This document shows, one piece after another, positions 54,920 through 64,000 of a stretch of 64,000 nt of DNA. Location of the stretch: assembly GCF_000373745.1 (NCBI RefSeq), contig NZ_KB892280.1:62001-126000 (forward strand), read 5' to 3'. A model generated the notes under the pieces. The model did not search any database. It saw nothing but the letters and a program-made list of their open reading frames with translations, and was not told where the DNA came from. The DNA is from Oligella ureolytica DSM 18253. GTDB taxonomy: Bacteria > Pseudomonadota > Gammaproteobacteria > Burkholderiales > Burkholderiaceae_B. The position numbers and the translations under genes were made by a program. The stretch's first letter is position 1; every line of letters starts with the position of its first letter.

Positions 54920-56290
54920 CTATTCCTTTCTTAAAAATTCAAAAATATCTGCTAGTCGTGATACGGGCCAAATAGTTAAGCCATGTATTTTTTGTTTTGG
55001 TGCATTGTGCTTGGGGATCATCGCTACCTCAAAACCTAATTTAGCGGCTTCTTTTAGTCGCTCCTGTCCGCGAGTGGCCGGTCTAATTTCTCCAGCTAAC
55101 CCCACCTCACCGAAGGCAAAAAAACCCTTAGGCAAAGGCTTATCTCGCATCGAAGAAATAATAGCAAGCAACACCGGCAAGTCAGAGGCGGTTTCAGTGA
55201 TGCGCACTCCCCCCACCGCATTGATAAAGACATCATGATCAAAGGTTGGAATGCCGCCATGACGATGTAAAACTGCCAGCAACATGGCGAGACGACTCCC
55301 CTCCAAACCAATGCTTAAACGTCGAGGGTTCGGTACATGGGCTGCATCCGCCAAGGCTTGAATCTCGACCAATAACGGTCGAGTGCCCTCTTGGGTAGCC
55401 ATCACACATGAGCCGGCAATATCAGTGGAGTGCTGAGAGAGAAAAATGGCGGAGGGATTATTGATACCTCTTAATCCCTTATCCGTCATAGCGAACACTC
55501 CCAGCTCGTTTACTGCGCCAAAACGGTTTTTAAACGCACGAATCAATCGATGCGATGAGTGATTATCGCCCTCAAAATATAGAACAGTGTCCACGATATG
55601 CTCTAGTACTCGTGGTCCTGCCAGACTGCCGTCTTTAGTCACATGACCAATCATCACGAGGGAAATGCCATTTTGTTTGGCCATACGAGTCAATTGCGCT
55701 GCACACTCTCTGACCTGTGAAACTGAGCCTGGGGCAGCCGTTAACTCACCCGAAAACATGGTCTGAATGGAGTCAATAACGACCACCTTGGGGTTAAGCT
55801 CATTAACTGCTTGTTGAATCGCCTCTAATTGAATCTCTGCTAACAACTGTACAGATTCTGTATTTAATTCGAGGCGCTTGGCACGTAACGCCACTTGTTG
55901 ATCGGATTCCTCACCGGTCACATACAGCACATCCTCACTTGTCGAGAGACTGGTCAACACCTGCAGTAATAAAGTGGATTTACCAATCCCCGGATCACCA
56001 CCAATTAACACCACTGAACCCGGCACCAGGCCACCGCCAAGTACTCGGTCAAACTCATCTGATCCGGTACTCATACGAGGAATCGTCTGCATCTGCACAT
56101 CAGCTAATCGCCGAACCGGCGTCGCCGCAGCCAAATGATTAAAGCGATTCGCGACTAACTTTTTGGACGCAGCCTGCTCTATCGTCTCTTCTAAGGTGTT
56201 CCACTCCTGACAATGAGGGCACTGACCTTGCCATCTAAGCGAGGTACCACCACAGGATTGACAAGTAAATATGGTTTTTGCTTTTGCCAT
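54920..56290 (-). CDS. radA: DNA repair protein RadA
   Basis: RecA-like ATPase that promotes branch migration. Seen: 456 residues; N-terminal zinc finger CQSCGGTSLRWQGQCPHC, Walker A GGDPGIGKST, the RadA-specific KNRFGAVNELGVF, and a C-terminal Lon-protease-like domain with GFFAFGEVGLAGEIRP. It lies 6 bases after the alr stop, so the two are cotranscribed, as in other Burkholderiales. Confidence 0.96.
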   Translation of the reverse strand: MAKAKTIFTCQSCGGTSLRWQGQCPHCQEWNTLEETIEQAASKKLVANRFNHLAAATPVRRLADVQMQTIPRMSTGSDEFDRVLGGGLVPGSVVLIGGDPGIGKSTLLLQVLTSLSTSEDVLYVTGEESDQQVALRAKRLELNTESVQLLAEIQLEAIQQAVNELNPKVVVIDSIQTMFSGELTAAPGSVSQVRECAAQLTRMAKQNGISLVMIGHVTKDGSLAGPRVLEHIVDTVLYFEGDNHSSHRLIRAFKNRFGAVNELGVFAMTDKGLRGINNPSAIFLSQHSTDIAGSCVMATQEGTRPLLVEIQALADAAHVPNPRRLSIGLEGSRLAMLLAVLHRHGGIPTFDHDVFINAVGGVRITETASDLPVLLAIISSMRDKPLPKGFFAFGEVGLAGEIRPATRGQERLKEAAKLGFEVAMIPKHNAPKQKIHGLTIWPVSRLADIFEFLRKE

Positions 56291-56296
56291 GTGACA

Positions 56297-57457
56297 TTAA
56301 ATAATTTGTTTGTTTACTCGTTGATTTAAATTACAAAGAGTCTCATAAGAACCTACACCGGCACACTCAGTCACTCGACCGATGGAAGGCCCTCCCTCAC
56401 CCCATAACGTGACCCAATCACCGACTCGCGCATCAGGCACCGGATTTAGATTGATCATCATCATGTCCATCGACACCCGACCGACAAGGTGCGTTTCTTT
56501 GCCATTAACCACTACCGGTGTCAAAGCACCTGCCCACCGTGGATAGCCATCAGCATAACCACAAGCAACCACCGCAACGCGTGTTTTTTGAGTTGCTTTG
56601 AAACGGCTGCCGTAACCCACGGTTTCATTTGCCATGACATCCTGGATAGCGATAATCTTTGCTTTTAGAGTCATCACAGGCTGTAAATCAAAGTCAAGCG
56701 CTCCCTGCCCCTCTGCATTTCCCATCGGTGAAGCACCGTATAGACAAAGCCCAGGGCGGATAATATTTTGGTAGTTTGGTAAAAACAACTCATCGGCATA
56801 ACGTAAGGTCGCTGCTGAATTACATACGCTCAAGCTAACAACCCCCAACTGCTTAAGCTGCACCTCGAACTGCCTAAGTACCAGCCTCATCTCATTCCAA
56901 GCATGATCTACAGAAGCGCGGTCCGGCGCATCCGCGTCGGCAAAGTGCATCATCATGACGACCTCAGCTACTTTATGCTGTGACTTAAGACGTTCCAGCT
57001 GAAGTAGTACCTGTGCTAAGAGTGCAGGTCTAAACCCTAAACGGTTCATGCCGGTATTGAGCTTGAGCATAATCTTAAGATTTGCTCCTTCCGGCAGTAA
57101 TTGCAGCGCATCTAACTGCTCTTGGCAATGAATAGCAGTGGTTGCCGTGGTCGCCTGTAGAACCTCTAAATCAGCTTCCTCAAAAAAACCTTCGAGTAAC
57201 ACCAGCTCTTTATGCCAATCCAACTCACGTAATCGTGTCAACATCTCAGTTTCGATGACACCGATGCCATCGGCTGCTGCAAAACCTCTGACTGCTGCTT
57301 CAATACTATGTCCATAGGCATTTGCTTTGGCAATAGCGATCGTTTTACTTTGCTGAAAACGCGTTGCAGCAACCTGCTTTTCAAGCTGTCTCTGAACAGC
57401 CTGTAAATTATGAGCCATTGCTGATGTAGAAATCGTTGCTATGATTGGGCGAGGCAA
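56297..57457 (-). CDS. alr: Alanine racemase
   Basis: Makes D-alanine for peptidoglycan. Seen: 386 residues, fold type III PLP enzyme with the PLP-lysine Lys44 in AIAKANAYGH, the second catalytic Tyr in ETVGYGSRF, and MVSMD-type VGRVSMDMMMINL. The active site residues are intact. First gene of alr-radA-TSUP on the minus strand. It could equally be the DadX isozyme; no dadA is nearby, so the anabolic Alr is preferred. Confidence 0.94.
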   Translation of the reverse strand: MPRPIIATISTSAMAHNLQAVQRQLEKQVAATRFQQSKTIAIAKANAYGHSIEAAVRGFAAADGIGVIETEMLTRLRELDWHKELVLLEGFFEEADLEVLQATTATTAIHCQEQLDALQLLPEGANLKIMLKLNTGMNRLGFRPALLAQVLLQLERLKSQHKVAEVVMMMHFADADAPDRASVDHAWNEMRLVLRQFEVQLKQLGVVSLSVCNSAATLRYADELFLPNYQNIIRPGLCLYGASPMGNAEGQGALDFDLQPVMTLKAKIIAIQDVMANETVGYGSRFKATQKTRVAVVACGYADGYPRWAGALTPVVVNGKETHLVGRVSMDMMMINLNPVPDARVGDWVTLWGEGGPSIGRVTECAGVGSYETLCNLNQRVNKQII

Positions 57458-57679
57458 AATATCACCTTAGAATAAAAGTCTTTTTAATCGTTGAAGTTTA
57501 AATAAATAGTTATTAACTTAAACATCATTGTACGCCTTTTGAAAAATTATGCAGTACTTGAGAACACTTAATACCCACAAGCTAAAACGGCTTTAAGTAC
57601 GATAAAAAGAGCTAATCACGTAGACTATTGTTTAAAATGGTCTTTTTACTTAAGTTCATCTAGCCGTTAATTTCTTTTT

Positions 57680-58570
57680 ATGACACCACTAACCTATTGT
57701 GAAGACAAAATCAGCCGTCCAGCCAGCAGCATCTATTATGCGCTTCTTACCTGTGCGGAGGCCCAGCAGCCTCATCTTACGGCCATTCTTGCTCTCCATA
57801 AAGAAATTAGTGAGGTACTCATTGAGTGTAAAGAAGCCTCGGTGGCGCGCATTAAGTTATCGTGGTGGCGTTCAGAGTTAGAGCAGAGCTTAAGGGGCAA
57901 CCCCAGCCACCCGATCACCAAGGCCCTGTCAGTCAAAGGCGGCTTAATTGAGCAGCTAAGTTCAGACGCAACGACGTCTGCACAGCTCTATCAACTCTTT
58001 TCAGAGTTGATTAAGGCTACAGAATTAGATTTAAGCCAGGGGCGATATTTGGATTGGCCAAATTTGGCAAATTATTTAGTGCTTAATGGCGGTTCTTTAA
58101 CCAAGTTATTGATGTGGCAATTACTTGGAAATCACTACATACCGGAAAAACACGCTGACTTTGCTGAAAACTTAGCCAAAGCCATTGCACTAAGCATTAT
58201 TATTCGTGATGTCGGTTTGCACAGCATACAGGGAAGAATTTATATCCCTATGTCGGACCTACGCCAATTCAATGTCACTGCCAATCAAATACAGCAACGA
58301 CAATATGCTGACAACTTCAAGGAGCTCCTTAGCTTTGAAGCTGAACGCGTTATGACGTTTTTTGATAGTGCTCAAACAGCTCTCAGCAACTTCTCCAAAG
58401 AAGACGTACGACATCTTCGCCCCCTTCTGAGTCTCGGCAGTATGTACAAAGCGCTATTACAAAAGATTCTCAAGAACCCTCAAGATGTGTTTGAACACCG
58501 TTTGAATCTTAGCCCACTCCAAAAAGCACTCATCGCACAAAAGCATAAGCTATCTTTTAATAAGATTTAG
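57680..58570 (+). CDS. Squalene/phytoene-synthase-family protein lacking Asp-rich motifs
   Basis: Seen: 296 residues, all-helical, with HKEISEVLIE, ARIKLSWWRSELEQ and HPITKAL, then IIRDVGLHSIQGRIYIP. This is the order of the trans-isoprenyl transferase fold as in HpnD- or NDUFAF6-like proteins. The usual Asp-rich motifs (DxxxD) of true synthases are not visible: the first site reads EISEVLIEC and the second RDVGLHS. So catalysis of squalene or carotenoid formation is doubtful and a complex-assembly role, as for NDUFAF6, is possible. It ends one base from the convergent flavin reductase gene. Confidence 0.7.
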   Translation: MTPLTYCEDKISRPASSIYYALLTCAEAQQPHLTAILALHKEISEVLIECKEASVARIKLSWWRSELEQSLRGNPSHPITKALSVKGGLIEQLSSDATTSAQLYQLFSELIKATELDLSQGRYLDWPNLANYLVLNGGSLTKLLMWQLLGNHYIPEKHADFAENLAKAIALSIIIRDVGLHSIQGRIYIPMSDLRQFNVTANQIQQRQYADNFKELLSFEAERVMTFFDSAQTALSNFSKEDVRHLRPLLSLGSMYKALLQKILKNPQDVFEHRLNLSPLQKALIAQKHKLSFNKI

Positions 58571-58571
58571 C

Positions 58572-59210
58572 TTAGCTCTTTGGCTCATCAATCGTGGGCC
58601 GGTGCATTTTGAACAAGGTATCTTCGGTGATTTCGTAATAATTTGCCGGACCGCCTGCTCGTAACACCCTGCGGGCTCTATGCGCTTGATAAATGTTATT
58701 TTCATCGATCATGGATCGCGCAATATGCACTCGCACCACCTGTCCGATCGCGATCCACGTTGGGTACATCACTCCATCAAGATCTTTCAATTGCTCACAA
58801 GATAGTAGCTTACACTCCATGGTCACGAGACTTTCGGCAACGCGAGGCGCATCGACCACCTCTCCGGCTAAGGCGGTTAATTTAGCAAATTCGAACTCAT
58901 CCACATCGTCGGGAATACTGCTTAAGTTCATTTGTTCGGCCAATTCACGAGTCACCAAATTCCACGTAAACTCACCGCTATCGATAACATTTTGAATCGT
59001 ATCTTTTTTAGACCCGGTTCCGGAAAAAATCAATACCGGTGGTTTGTAATTAAAAAGATTAAAAAATGAAAAAGGAGCCAAATTTAATACCCCTTCCTTG
59101 CTTTTAGTGCCAATCCAACCAATAGGGCGTGGCCCCACAATAGCATTCAAGGGGTCGTGAGCCAAACCATGACCTTCTGCCGGATTATAAGAATGAATTA
59201 CTTGTTGCAT
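58572..59210 (-). CDS. Flavin reductase/FMN-binding split-barrel protein
   Basis: Seen: 212 residues with the split-barrel pattern AIVGPRPIGWIGTKSKEGVLN, LAPFSFFNLFNYKPPVLIFS and NVIDSGEFTWNLVT, which form the FMN site of flavin reductase-like proteins. It would reduce FMN or act on a flavin-containing partner, in the cytoplasm. Partner gene not evident. The stop is one base from the stop of the plus-strand gene, leaving no terminator between them. Confidence 0.85.
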   Translation of the reverse strand: MQQVIHSYNPAEGHGLAHDPLNAIVGPRPIGWIGTKSKEGVLNLAPFSFFNLFNYKPPVLIFSGTGSKKDTIQNVIDSGEFTWNLVTRELAEQMNLSSIPDDVDEFEFAKLTALAGEVVDAPRVAESLVTMECKLLSCEQLKDLDGVMYPTWIAIGQVVRVHIARSMIDENNIYQAHRARRVLRAGGPANYYEITEDTLFKMHRPTIDEPKS

Positions 59211-59266
59211 AAAAATCCTTAAACACCTGGGTAAGGGCTAAACTTGGTCAAAGCGTGTCGCGTTTT

Positions 59267-59683
59267 TTAATTCGCTAACTGCTTTTCCTTGCGCCAAATA
59301 AAAAACTCTGTGAGCGCAATAATCGCTAAAAACATAACCCAAAACAAACTTGGGTACGCTTGTGCCAGCTGTTCAAATTCAGCTGAGATATGACGAACAA
59401 ATAAATAATGGTAAACTGCAAAAACAATAAAACTGATGAACGCGGCAATAATACGCTTATTGTAAAAATACAGGTAAGCAAATGGTGAAATCAATACCGG
59501 CACGGCATAGAGCATTGCCGTCGCAATCATACCGAATACAGCAAAGCCAAAACTTCCTAATAAACTTAACTGACCGCCATCACCGGTTGAATAGCCATAA
59601 AAGCGCGTCAAGCTAAAAATAAAACTGAGTAATAAAATAGATTTTGTGAACTGCAGAAAATAAAATAAATAATTGTGCTTCAT
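59267..59683 (-). CDS. Small membrane protein, unknown function
   Basis: Seen: 138 residues from the ATG at 59683, with four predicted membrane helices and short charged loops (KNKRIIAAF, WRKEKQ). The frame is open 24 codons further, but that part overlaps a hairpin and has no clear start codon with a ribosome site. It lies downstream of thrC on the same strand. I do not recognise a family; the hydrophobic pattern is that of a small integral membrane protein. Confidence 0.55.
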   Translation of the reverse strand: MKHNYLFYFLQFTKSILLLSFIFSLTRFYGYSTGDGGQLSLLGSFGFAVFGMIATAMLYAVPVLISPFAYLYFYNKRIIAAFISFIVFAVYHYLFVRHISAEFEQLAQAYPSLFWVMFLAIIALTEFFIWRKEKQLAN

Positions 59684-59692
59684 AATCAATAA

Positions 59693-59736
59693 AGGGGTTT
59701 GCTGCTGAACTATTAATGAGTTCCCAACAAACCCCT
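59693..59736 (-). promoter_or_regulatory. Hairpin in the leader of the small membrane protein
   Basis: Arms AGGGGTTTG and CAAACCCCT (9 bp, perfect) are 26 bases apart; in the minus-strand transcript the first arm carries the only purine-rich ribosome-site-like stretch (GGAGGAGGGG) before the gene. It may be a terminator of thrC or hold the site closed. Tentative. Confidence 0.35.
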
Positions 59737-59770
59737 CCTCCAAAAGAAGTATCAACGCTAAGCTAAAAAA

Positions 59771-61180
59771 CTATCGCTGAATGTTTTTCTGCAGATAGGC
59801 TCTCACCTGCTCTACATCATTGTCCATGACCTCCACATACTGTGGTAAATCCATCAGGCCTGCCAAGTGCTCCGGTAGTTCCATCTTAACACCTATCGCT
59901 TCTTGAATGGTATCGGCAAACTTCAATGGTAAAGCAGTTTCTAATACCAACATCGGTACGCCATCGTGAAGGTTCTCACGCGCTACTTTAACACCATCCG
60001 CCGTATGAGGATCGATAATTAAACCACTTTCTTCGTAAACAGACTTAATCGTATCTAAACGATCTTGATGGCTACTGGCACCTGATAAAAAGCCGAACTC
60101 CGCCTCAAAGCGATGCTTTTCATCCGAGAGGTCAAAATAACCCTGGTCCGCTAATTGATCCCAAAGCGCCTTAACCTTTGTACCATCTTGATGCATTAAA
60201 TCGTAAACAAAGCGCTCAAAGTTTGACGCTTTAGAAATATCCATTGAAGGGCTCGAGGTTTTGTATGTTTGCTCTGAACCGCGAGGACGATAAATTCCTG
60301 TACGGAAAAACTCCTCCAACACGTTATTTTCATTGGTTGCAAGTACTAAGCGCTTAATAGGTAAGCCCATTTGACGTGCGATATGTCCGGCAAGAATATT
60401 ACCGAAGTTACCCGAAGGTACAGTGATAGAAATTCTCTGTGCACCGTCTTCTGTCGCTCTCAGCCAAGCCCAGAAATAATAAACGACCTGCGCAGCAATA
60501 CGACCAAAGTTAATTGAGTTAACCGCACCTAAATGATACTTTTCTTTGAACTCAAGATCATTAGACAGGGCCTTAACAATATCCTGACAGTCATCAAAAA
60601 CACCCTTGACCGTAATGTTATAAATATTTTCATCGCTAAGTGAAAACATCTGCGCACGTTGGAACTCACTCATGCGGCCATGTGGCGATAACATAAAGAC
60701 CTGCACACCCTTTTTGCCTCGTAGCGCATATTCAGCTGCAGAACCTGTATCGCCAGAGGTGGCACCTAAAATATTTAAGGTAGCATCACGCTCAGTCAAT
60801 ACATATTCAAAGATATTACCCAAGAATTGCATGGCCATATCTTTGAACGCCAGGGTCGGCCCTTCTGAGAGACCGACTAAGGTGATTTTGTCGTCAATCT
60901 TTTTGAGGGGGACAATGTCTTTATTGTTAAAGTTACCGCTATGATAGCTTTTGGCACAGAGCTCACGGATAACGCTTTTAGGTATATCCGTAATAAACAG
61001 ACTTAATATCTCTGTCGCTAATTCGGCGTAGTTTAAGCGACGCCAAACCTCTAATGTCGCCGTATCAATACGCGGCAGGATAGACGGTACGCACAAGCCG
61101 CCATCAGGCGCTAATCCCTCTAACAGGATGTCACTAAATTCAGTCGGGCTCAAGCCGCCACGGGTCGAAACATATTTCAT
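59771..61180 (-). CDS. thrC: Threonine synthase
   Basis: PLP enzyme converting O-phosphohomoserine to threonine. Seen: 469 residues of the longer form; PLP-lysine in LAFKDMAMQFLG, GATSGDTGSAAEYALRG as phosphate-binding loop, and SVPSGNFGNI-type ITVPSGNFGNILAG. Its start overlaps hom by 4 bases, so it is translated with it. Confidence 0.96.
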   Translation of the reverse strand: MKYVSTRGGLSPTEFSDILLEGLAPDGGLCVPSILPRIDTATLEVWRRLNYAELATEILSLFITDIPKSVIRELCAKSYHSGNFNNKDIVPLKKIDDKITLVGLSEGPTLAFKDMAMQFLGNIFEYVLTERDATLNILGATSGDTGSAAEYALRGKKGVQVFMLSPHGRMSEFQRAQMFSLSDENIYNITVKGVFDDCQDIVKALSNDLEFKEKYHLGAVNSINFGRIAAQVVYYFWAWLRATEDGAQRISITVPSGNFGNILAGHIARQMGLPIKRLVLATNENNVLEEFFRTGIYRPRGSEQTYKTSSPSMDISKASNFERFVYDLMHQDGTKVKALWDQLADQGYFDLSDEKHRFEAEFGFLSGASSHQDRLDTIKSVYEESGLIIDPHTADGVKVARENLHDGVPMLVLETALPLKFADTIQEAIGVKMELPEHLAGLMDLPQYVEVMDNDVEQVRAYLQKNIQR

Positions 61181-62502
61181 TTCTCTAATTGCTCCAAACG
61201 GATGCGAGTCACTTTAGAATGCACAAACGGCATCTGTTCAATCTGGCCAATGGCCTTTTCGATATCGCCTTCTCGGCTCTTATGGGTTAAGAAGATGATG
61301 GTCGCCTTGCCATCGCTTTCTTGCTCTTGAACCATTGAATCGATAGAAATATCATCTTCAGCCAGCACACGAGTAATTTCTGCCATGACGCCGGATTGGT
61401 CATCTACCAATAAACGCAGATAATAAGAAGTTTCAGTATCCTCAATCGGTAAAATCGAATAGTCAGCGAGCGCATCTGGCTGGAAAGCCAAATGAGGCAC
61501 TCGATTTTCAGGGTCCGTATGATGCATACGTGTCACGTCAACCAAGTCAGCAATCACAGCGGAAGCAGTCGGTTCTGAGCCCGCGCCCGGTCCGTAATAA
61601 AGCGTTTCACCAACGGCATCACCGCGCACTAGAACAGCATTCATCGAGCCTTCGACATTGGCTAAGAGCTCATTCCCCTTGACCAAGGTCGGATGAACTC
61701 GTAACTCAATTCCCTCTTTACGATGCCTGGCAATCGCCAATAACTTAATACGGTAGCCAAGATGCTGTGCATGGATAAAGTCCTCTTGTGCTAAGTGACT
61801 GATACCCTCAACATACACCTTATCAAATTGAATTTTAATACCAAACGCAATTGAAGCTAACAGTGCTAATTTATGCGCAGCATCAATCCCCTCAATATCA
61901 AAGGTAGGATCGGCTTCAGCATAACCTAAATCTTGAGCCTCCTGCAGCGCGGTCGCAAAATCCAAATTACGGCGACGCATCTCAGAAAGGATAAAGTTAG
62001 TTGTGCCGTTAATAATCCCCGCAAGCCATTGAATGCGATTGGCCGTTAGGCCCTCTCGAATTGACTTGATAATAGGAATACCGCCAGCCACTGCGGCCTC
62101 AAAAGCAACCATCACGCCTTTGGCACTCGCTTCAGCAAAAATCTCATTGCCATGCAAAGCCAACAACGCTTTGTTAGCCGTAACAACGTGCTTCCCCTCT
62201 GCAATCGCAGCAAGAATGAGCTCTCTAGCTAAAGTTGAGCCGCCAATCAACTCAACCACAATATCAATGTCAGGATCTTGCACTAAGGCCATTAGATCAT
62301 CGTCAACGCGAACATGCCCCGGTACATTGGTAATTTTTGATGGATTACGCGTAGCAATACGAACAATCTCAATACGACAACCGGCACGACGAGCAATCTC
62401 ATCTGCATTGCGATTGAGTACTGCCCAAGCACCACTACCAACTACTCCAAAGCCAAGTAAACCCACCTTAACCGGTTTTAAATCACTCACTGAATGCACC
62501 AT
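61177..62502 (-). CDS. hom: Homoserine dehydrogenase
   Basis: Reduces aspartate semialdehyde to homoserine. Seen: 441 residues from the ATG at 62502, which lies inside the end of alaC; the frame is open further upstream, and a GTG or later start cannot be excluded. It has the nucleotide loop [32 protein letters not shown] and [15 protein letters not shown], then a C-terminal ACT domain from about residue 365 ([20 protein letters not shown]), which mediates threonine inhibition in relatives. It is in the alaC-hom-thrC operon. Confidence 0.94.
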   Translation of the reverse strand: MVHSVSDLKPVKVGLLGFGVVGSGAWAVLNRNADEIARRAGCRIEIVRIATRNPSKITNVPGHVRVDDDLMALVQDPDIDIVVELIGGSTLARELILAAIAEGKHVVTANKALLALHGNEIFAEASAKGVMVAFEAAVAGGIPIIKSIREGLTANRIQWLAGIINGTTNFILSEMRRRNLDFATALQEAQDLGYAEADPTFDIEGIDAAHKLALLASIAFGIKIQFDKVYVEGISHLAQEDFIHAQHLGYRIKLLAIARHRKEGIELRVHPTLVKGNELLANVEGSMNAVLVRGDAVGETLYYGPGAGSEPTASAVIADLVDVTRMHHTDPENRVPHLAFQPDALADYSILPIEDTETSYYLRLLVDDQSGVMAEITRVLAEDDISIDSMVQEQESDGKATIIFLTHKSREGDIEKAIGQIEQMPFVHSKVTRIRLEQLEK

Positions 62503-63673
62503 CCTTTTTAAACATCTCTTTAAATCCTCTGACCGCTTGGCGAATACGTTGCTCATTTTCAATCAGAGCAAAACGCACGTAATCATCACCATACTCTCCA
62601 AAACCAATGCCGGGAGAAATAGCCACTTTAGCGTCGGCTAACACCTTTTTAGAAAACTCAAGTGAACCTAACTCACTGTAGAACTCAGGAATTTTAGCCC
62701 AGATATACATAGACGCCTTAGGTATATCGACCATCCAGCCGATATCATGTAAGCCCTTGGCTAGCACATCGCGACGTTTTTGATAAATAGCTACCTGCTC
62801 AGCAACACTATCTTGAGGTCCATCTAAAGCTGCAATGGCGGCAACTTGAATGGGCGTAAACATGCCATAGTCGTGATAACTCTTAATCCGAGCTAAGGCG
62901 CTAACCACTTCTTCATTACCTACCATAAAACCTACTCGCCAACCGGCCATATTATAGCTTTTACTGAGCGTAAAAAACTCAACAGCGACCTCTTTAGCAC
63001 CAGGCACTTGCATAATCGAAGGAGCGACATAGCCATCAAAGTTCATATCAGCGTATGCTAAGTCGTGTACGACAATCATATTGTGTGTTTTTGCCAAGGC
63101 AACAATACGCTCAAAAAACGCTAAATCAACACACTGGGCAGTGGGATTACTCGGGAAACCAATGATCAACATCTTTGGCTTAGGAATACACTCACTAACC
63201 GCCTTTTCAATTTCAGCTAAAAAGTCGCCGCCCGGAATCATCGGCACCGAACGCACATTAGCGCCGGCAATCACCGCACCATAAATATGAATGGGGTAAC
63301 TGGGATTAGGCACTAAAACGGTATCGCCCTCAGCCAAAGTAGCAAGCATCAAGTGCGCAAGGCCTTCTTTAGAGCCGATAGTCACAATCGCTTCGGTTTC
63401 AGGATCTAACTGCACATCATAACGGCGCTCATACCAATCAACAATTGATTTACGCAAACGGAAAATACCCTTAGAAACTGAATAGCCATGTGTATGTGGC
63501 TTTTGAGCAGACTCAATCAACTTATCGACAATGTGTTGGGGCGTTGGACCATCGGGATTACCCATGGAAAGATCAATAATATCTTCGCCACGCGCTCGCG
63601 CAGCCATCTTAAGCTCACCAGTAATATTAAACACATAAGGAGGTAAACGCTCTATGCGCGGAAAAGATCTCAT
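62483..63673 (-). CDS. alaC: Alanine-type aminotransferase
   Basis: PLP-dependent aminotransferase making alanine from pyruvate in relatives. Seen: 396 residues; N-terminal [29 protein letters not shown], the PLP-lysine region [15 protein letters not shown] and a closing [16 protein letters not shown]. This is the AlaC order of Burkholderiales, with hom and thrC downstream. Its end overlaps the likely hom start by about 20 bases. The neighbouring Mth938-like gene on the plus strand is divergent. Confidence 0.92.
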   Translation of the reverse strand: MRSFPRIERLPPYVFNITGELKMAARARGEDIIDLSMGNPDGPTPQHIVDKLIESAQKPHTHGYSVSKGIFRLRKSIVDWYERRYDVQLDPETEAIVTIGSKEGLAHLMLATLAEGDTVLVPNPSYPIHIYGAVIAGANVRSVPMIPGGDFLAEIEKAVSECIPKPKMLIIGFPSNPTAQCVDLAFFERIVALAKTHNMIVVHDLAYADMNFDGYVAPSIMQVPGAKEVAVEFFTLSKSYNMAGWRVGFMVGNEEVVSALARIKSYHDYGMFTPIQVAAIAALDGPQDSVAEQVAIYQKRRDVLAKGLHDIGWMVDIPKASMYIWAKIPEFYSELGSLEFSKKVLADAKVAISPGIGFGEYGDDYVRFALIENEQRIRQAVRGFKEMFKKDGAFSE

Positions 63674-63852
63674 AGTCCCACCACTAATAAATAAAATATA
63701 TTGACAAACTATTCAATCTATCCTATCTAGGGTTATCGAGCAATTAATTTAGAGAAAATAGCAAATTTTCCATGTGAAAGATGTGGTATGCACAACTTCT
63801 ATTCATTAACGTGTCACAATTGAATTCTAAGATTGCTAGAAAAGGAGATATA

Positions 63853-64000
63853 GTGGAACTTCAGTTACAATCATCAAACACTGCTAATACAGTCACTGGC
63901 TATGGCGATGACTATATAGAAATTAATGAAACAAAGTATCACCAAGCCATTTTCTTTCGCCCCGAAGGACCGGTTAGTACGTGGGATGTTAAAAGCATCG
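63853..64000 (+). CDS. Mth938-like (DUF498) domain protein, start only
   Basis: Seen: GTG at 63853 with the ribosome site AAAGGAG (63841-63847), then about 49 codons to the window edge: VELQLQSSNT, GYGDDYIEINETKYHQAIFF and RPEGPVSTWDVKSI. The pattern (Gly-Tyr-x-x-Tyr-Ile, then a Trp-containing strand) is that of Mth938/NDUFAF3-like proteins, which are often found in this position next to alaC in Burkholderiales. The role is uncertain; the human homologue aids complex I assembly. The 3' end is outside the window. Confidence 0.75.
   Translation, partial: MELQLQSSNTANTVTGYGDDYIEINETKYHQAIFFRPEGPVSTWDVKSI

Overview
The window looks like chromosomal DNA from a betaproteobacterium, most likely Burkholderiales/Alcaligenaceae with a moderate-to-low GC content. 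This is inferred from gene order (gyrA-serC-pheA, ompA-ubiG-gph, recA-recX, alaC-hom-thrC, nadE-glnB), the fds formate dehydrogenase, the permuted tmRNA gene and the protein sequences. No database search was possible. Most of the window is housekeeping DNA. I see no prophage, CRISPR array, complete insertion sequence or integrase.

Layout. 0-4.5 kb (minus): gyrA-serC-pheA operon, pheA cut by the window edge. 4.8-7.6 kb (plus): ompA, ubiG, gph and an OmpA-like lipoprotein. 7.6-8.0 kb (minus): a circularly permuted, two-piece ssrA (tmRNA) gene with its own promoter and a duplicated terminator. 8-20 kb: an unrecognised protein, the Prc protease, an MltB-like transglycosylase, a SecD-P1-head-like lipoprotein, an rluF-like gene, ubiC, glnB, nadE, argH, recX and recA. 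20-27 kb: rdgC, a methyltransferase/DUF2478 pair, uvrB, an aromatic aminotransferase and lexA. LexA boxes lie before recA and lexA. 27-31 kb: copA, tRNA-Arg and a csoR-type copper repressor behind a duplicated promoter/operator. 31-35 kb: the glyoxylate shunt (aceA, malate synthase G). 35.8-41 kb: NAD-dependent molybdenum formate dehydrogenase fdsGBAD, preceded by a 540-bp spacer with two copies of a DnaA-box palindrome.

41-47.3 kb is the accessory and decaying part: a stand-alone restriction-nuclease C-terminus, a cytosine-deaminase-like amidohydrolase with an MFS transporter, an Atm1-type ABC exporter interrupted at a T7 tract, and an sbcD pseudogene with an internal deletion and a nonsense codon. 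47.3-64 kb returns to conserved genes: phoU, rpiA, an ArsC/Spx-like protein, potFGHI, kdkA, a TSUP transporter, radA, alr, a squalene/phytoene-synthase-like protein, a flavin reductase, thrC, hom, alaC, and the start of an Mth938-like gene.

How it works together: recA, recX, rdgC, uvrB, lexA and radA form a DNA-repair group. copA and csoR form a copper-export module. aceA and glcB with fdsGBAD suggest growth on C2 compounds and oxidation of formate. The most interesting observations are (1) a NadE whose glutaminase domain has lost its catalytic Cys and apparently its Lys, next to glnB; (2) the permuted ssrA; (3) the T7 frame break in the ABC exporter and the sbcD remnant; (4) the duplicated DnaA-box palindromes before fds; (5) the duplicated csoR promoter/operator. 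I did not find a wholly new multi-gene system.
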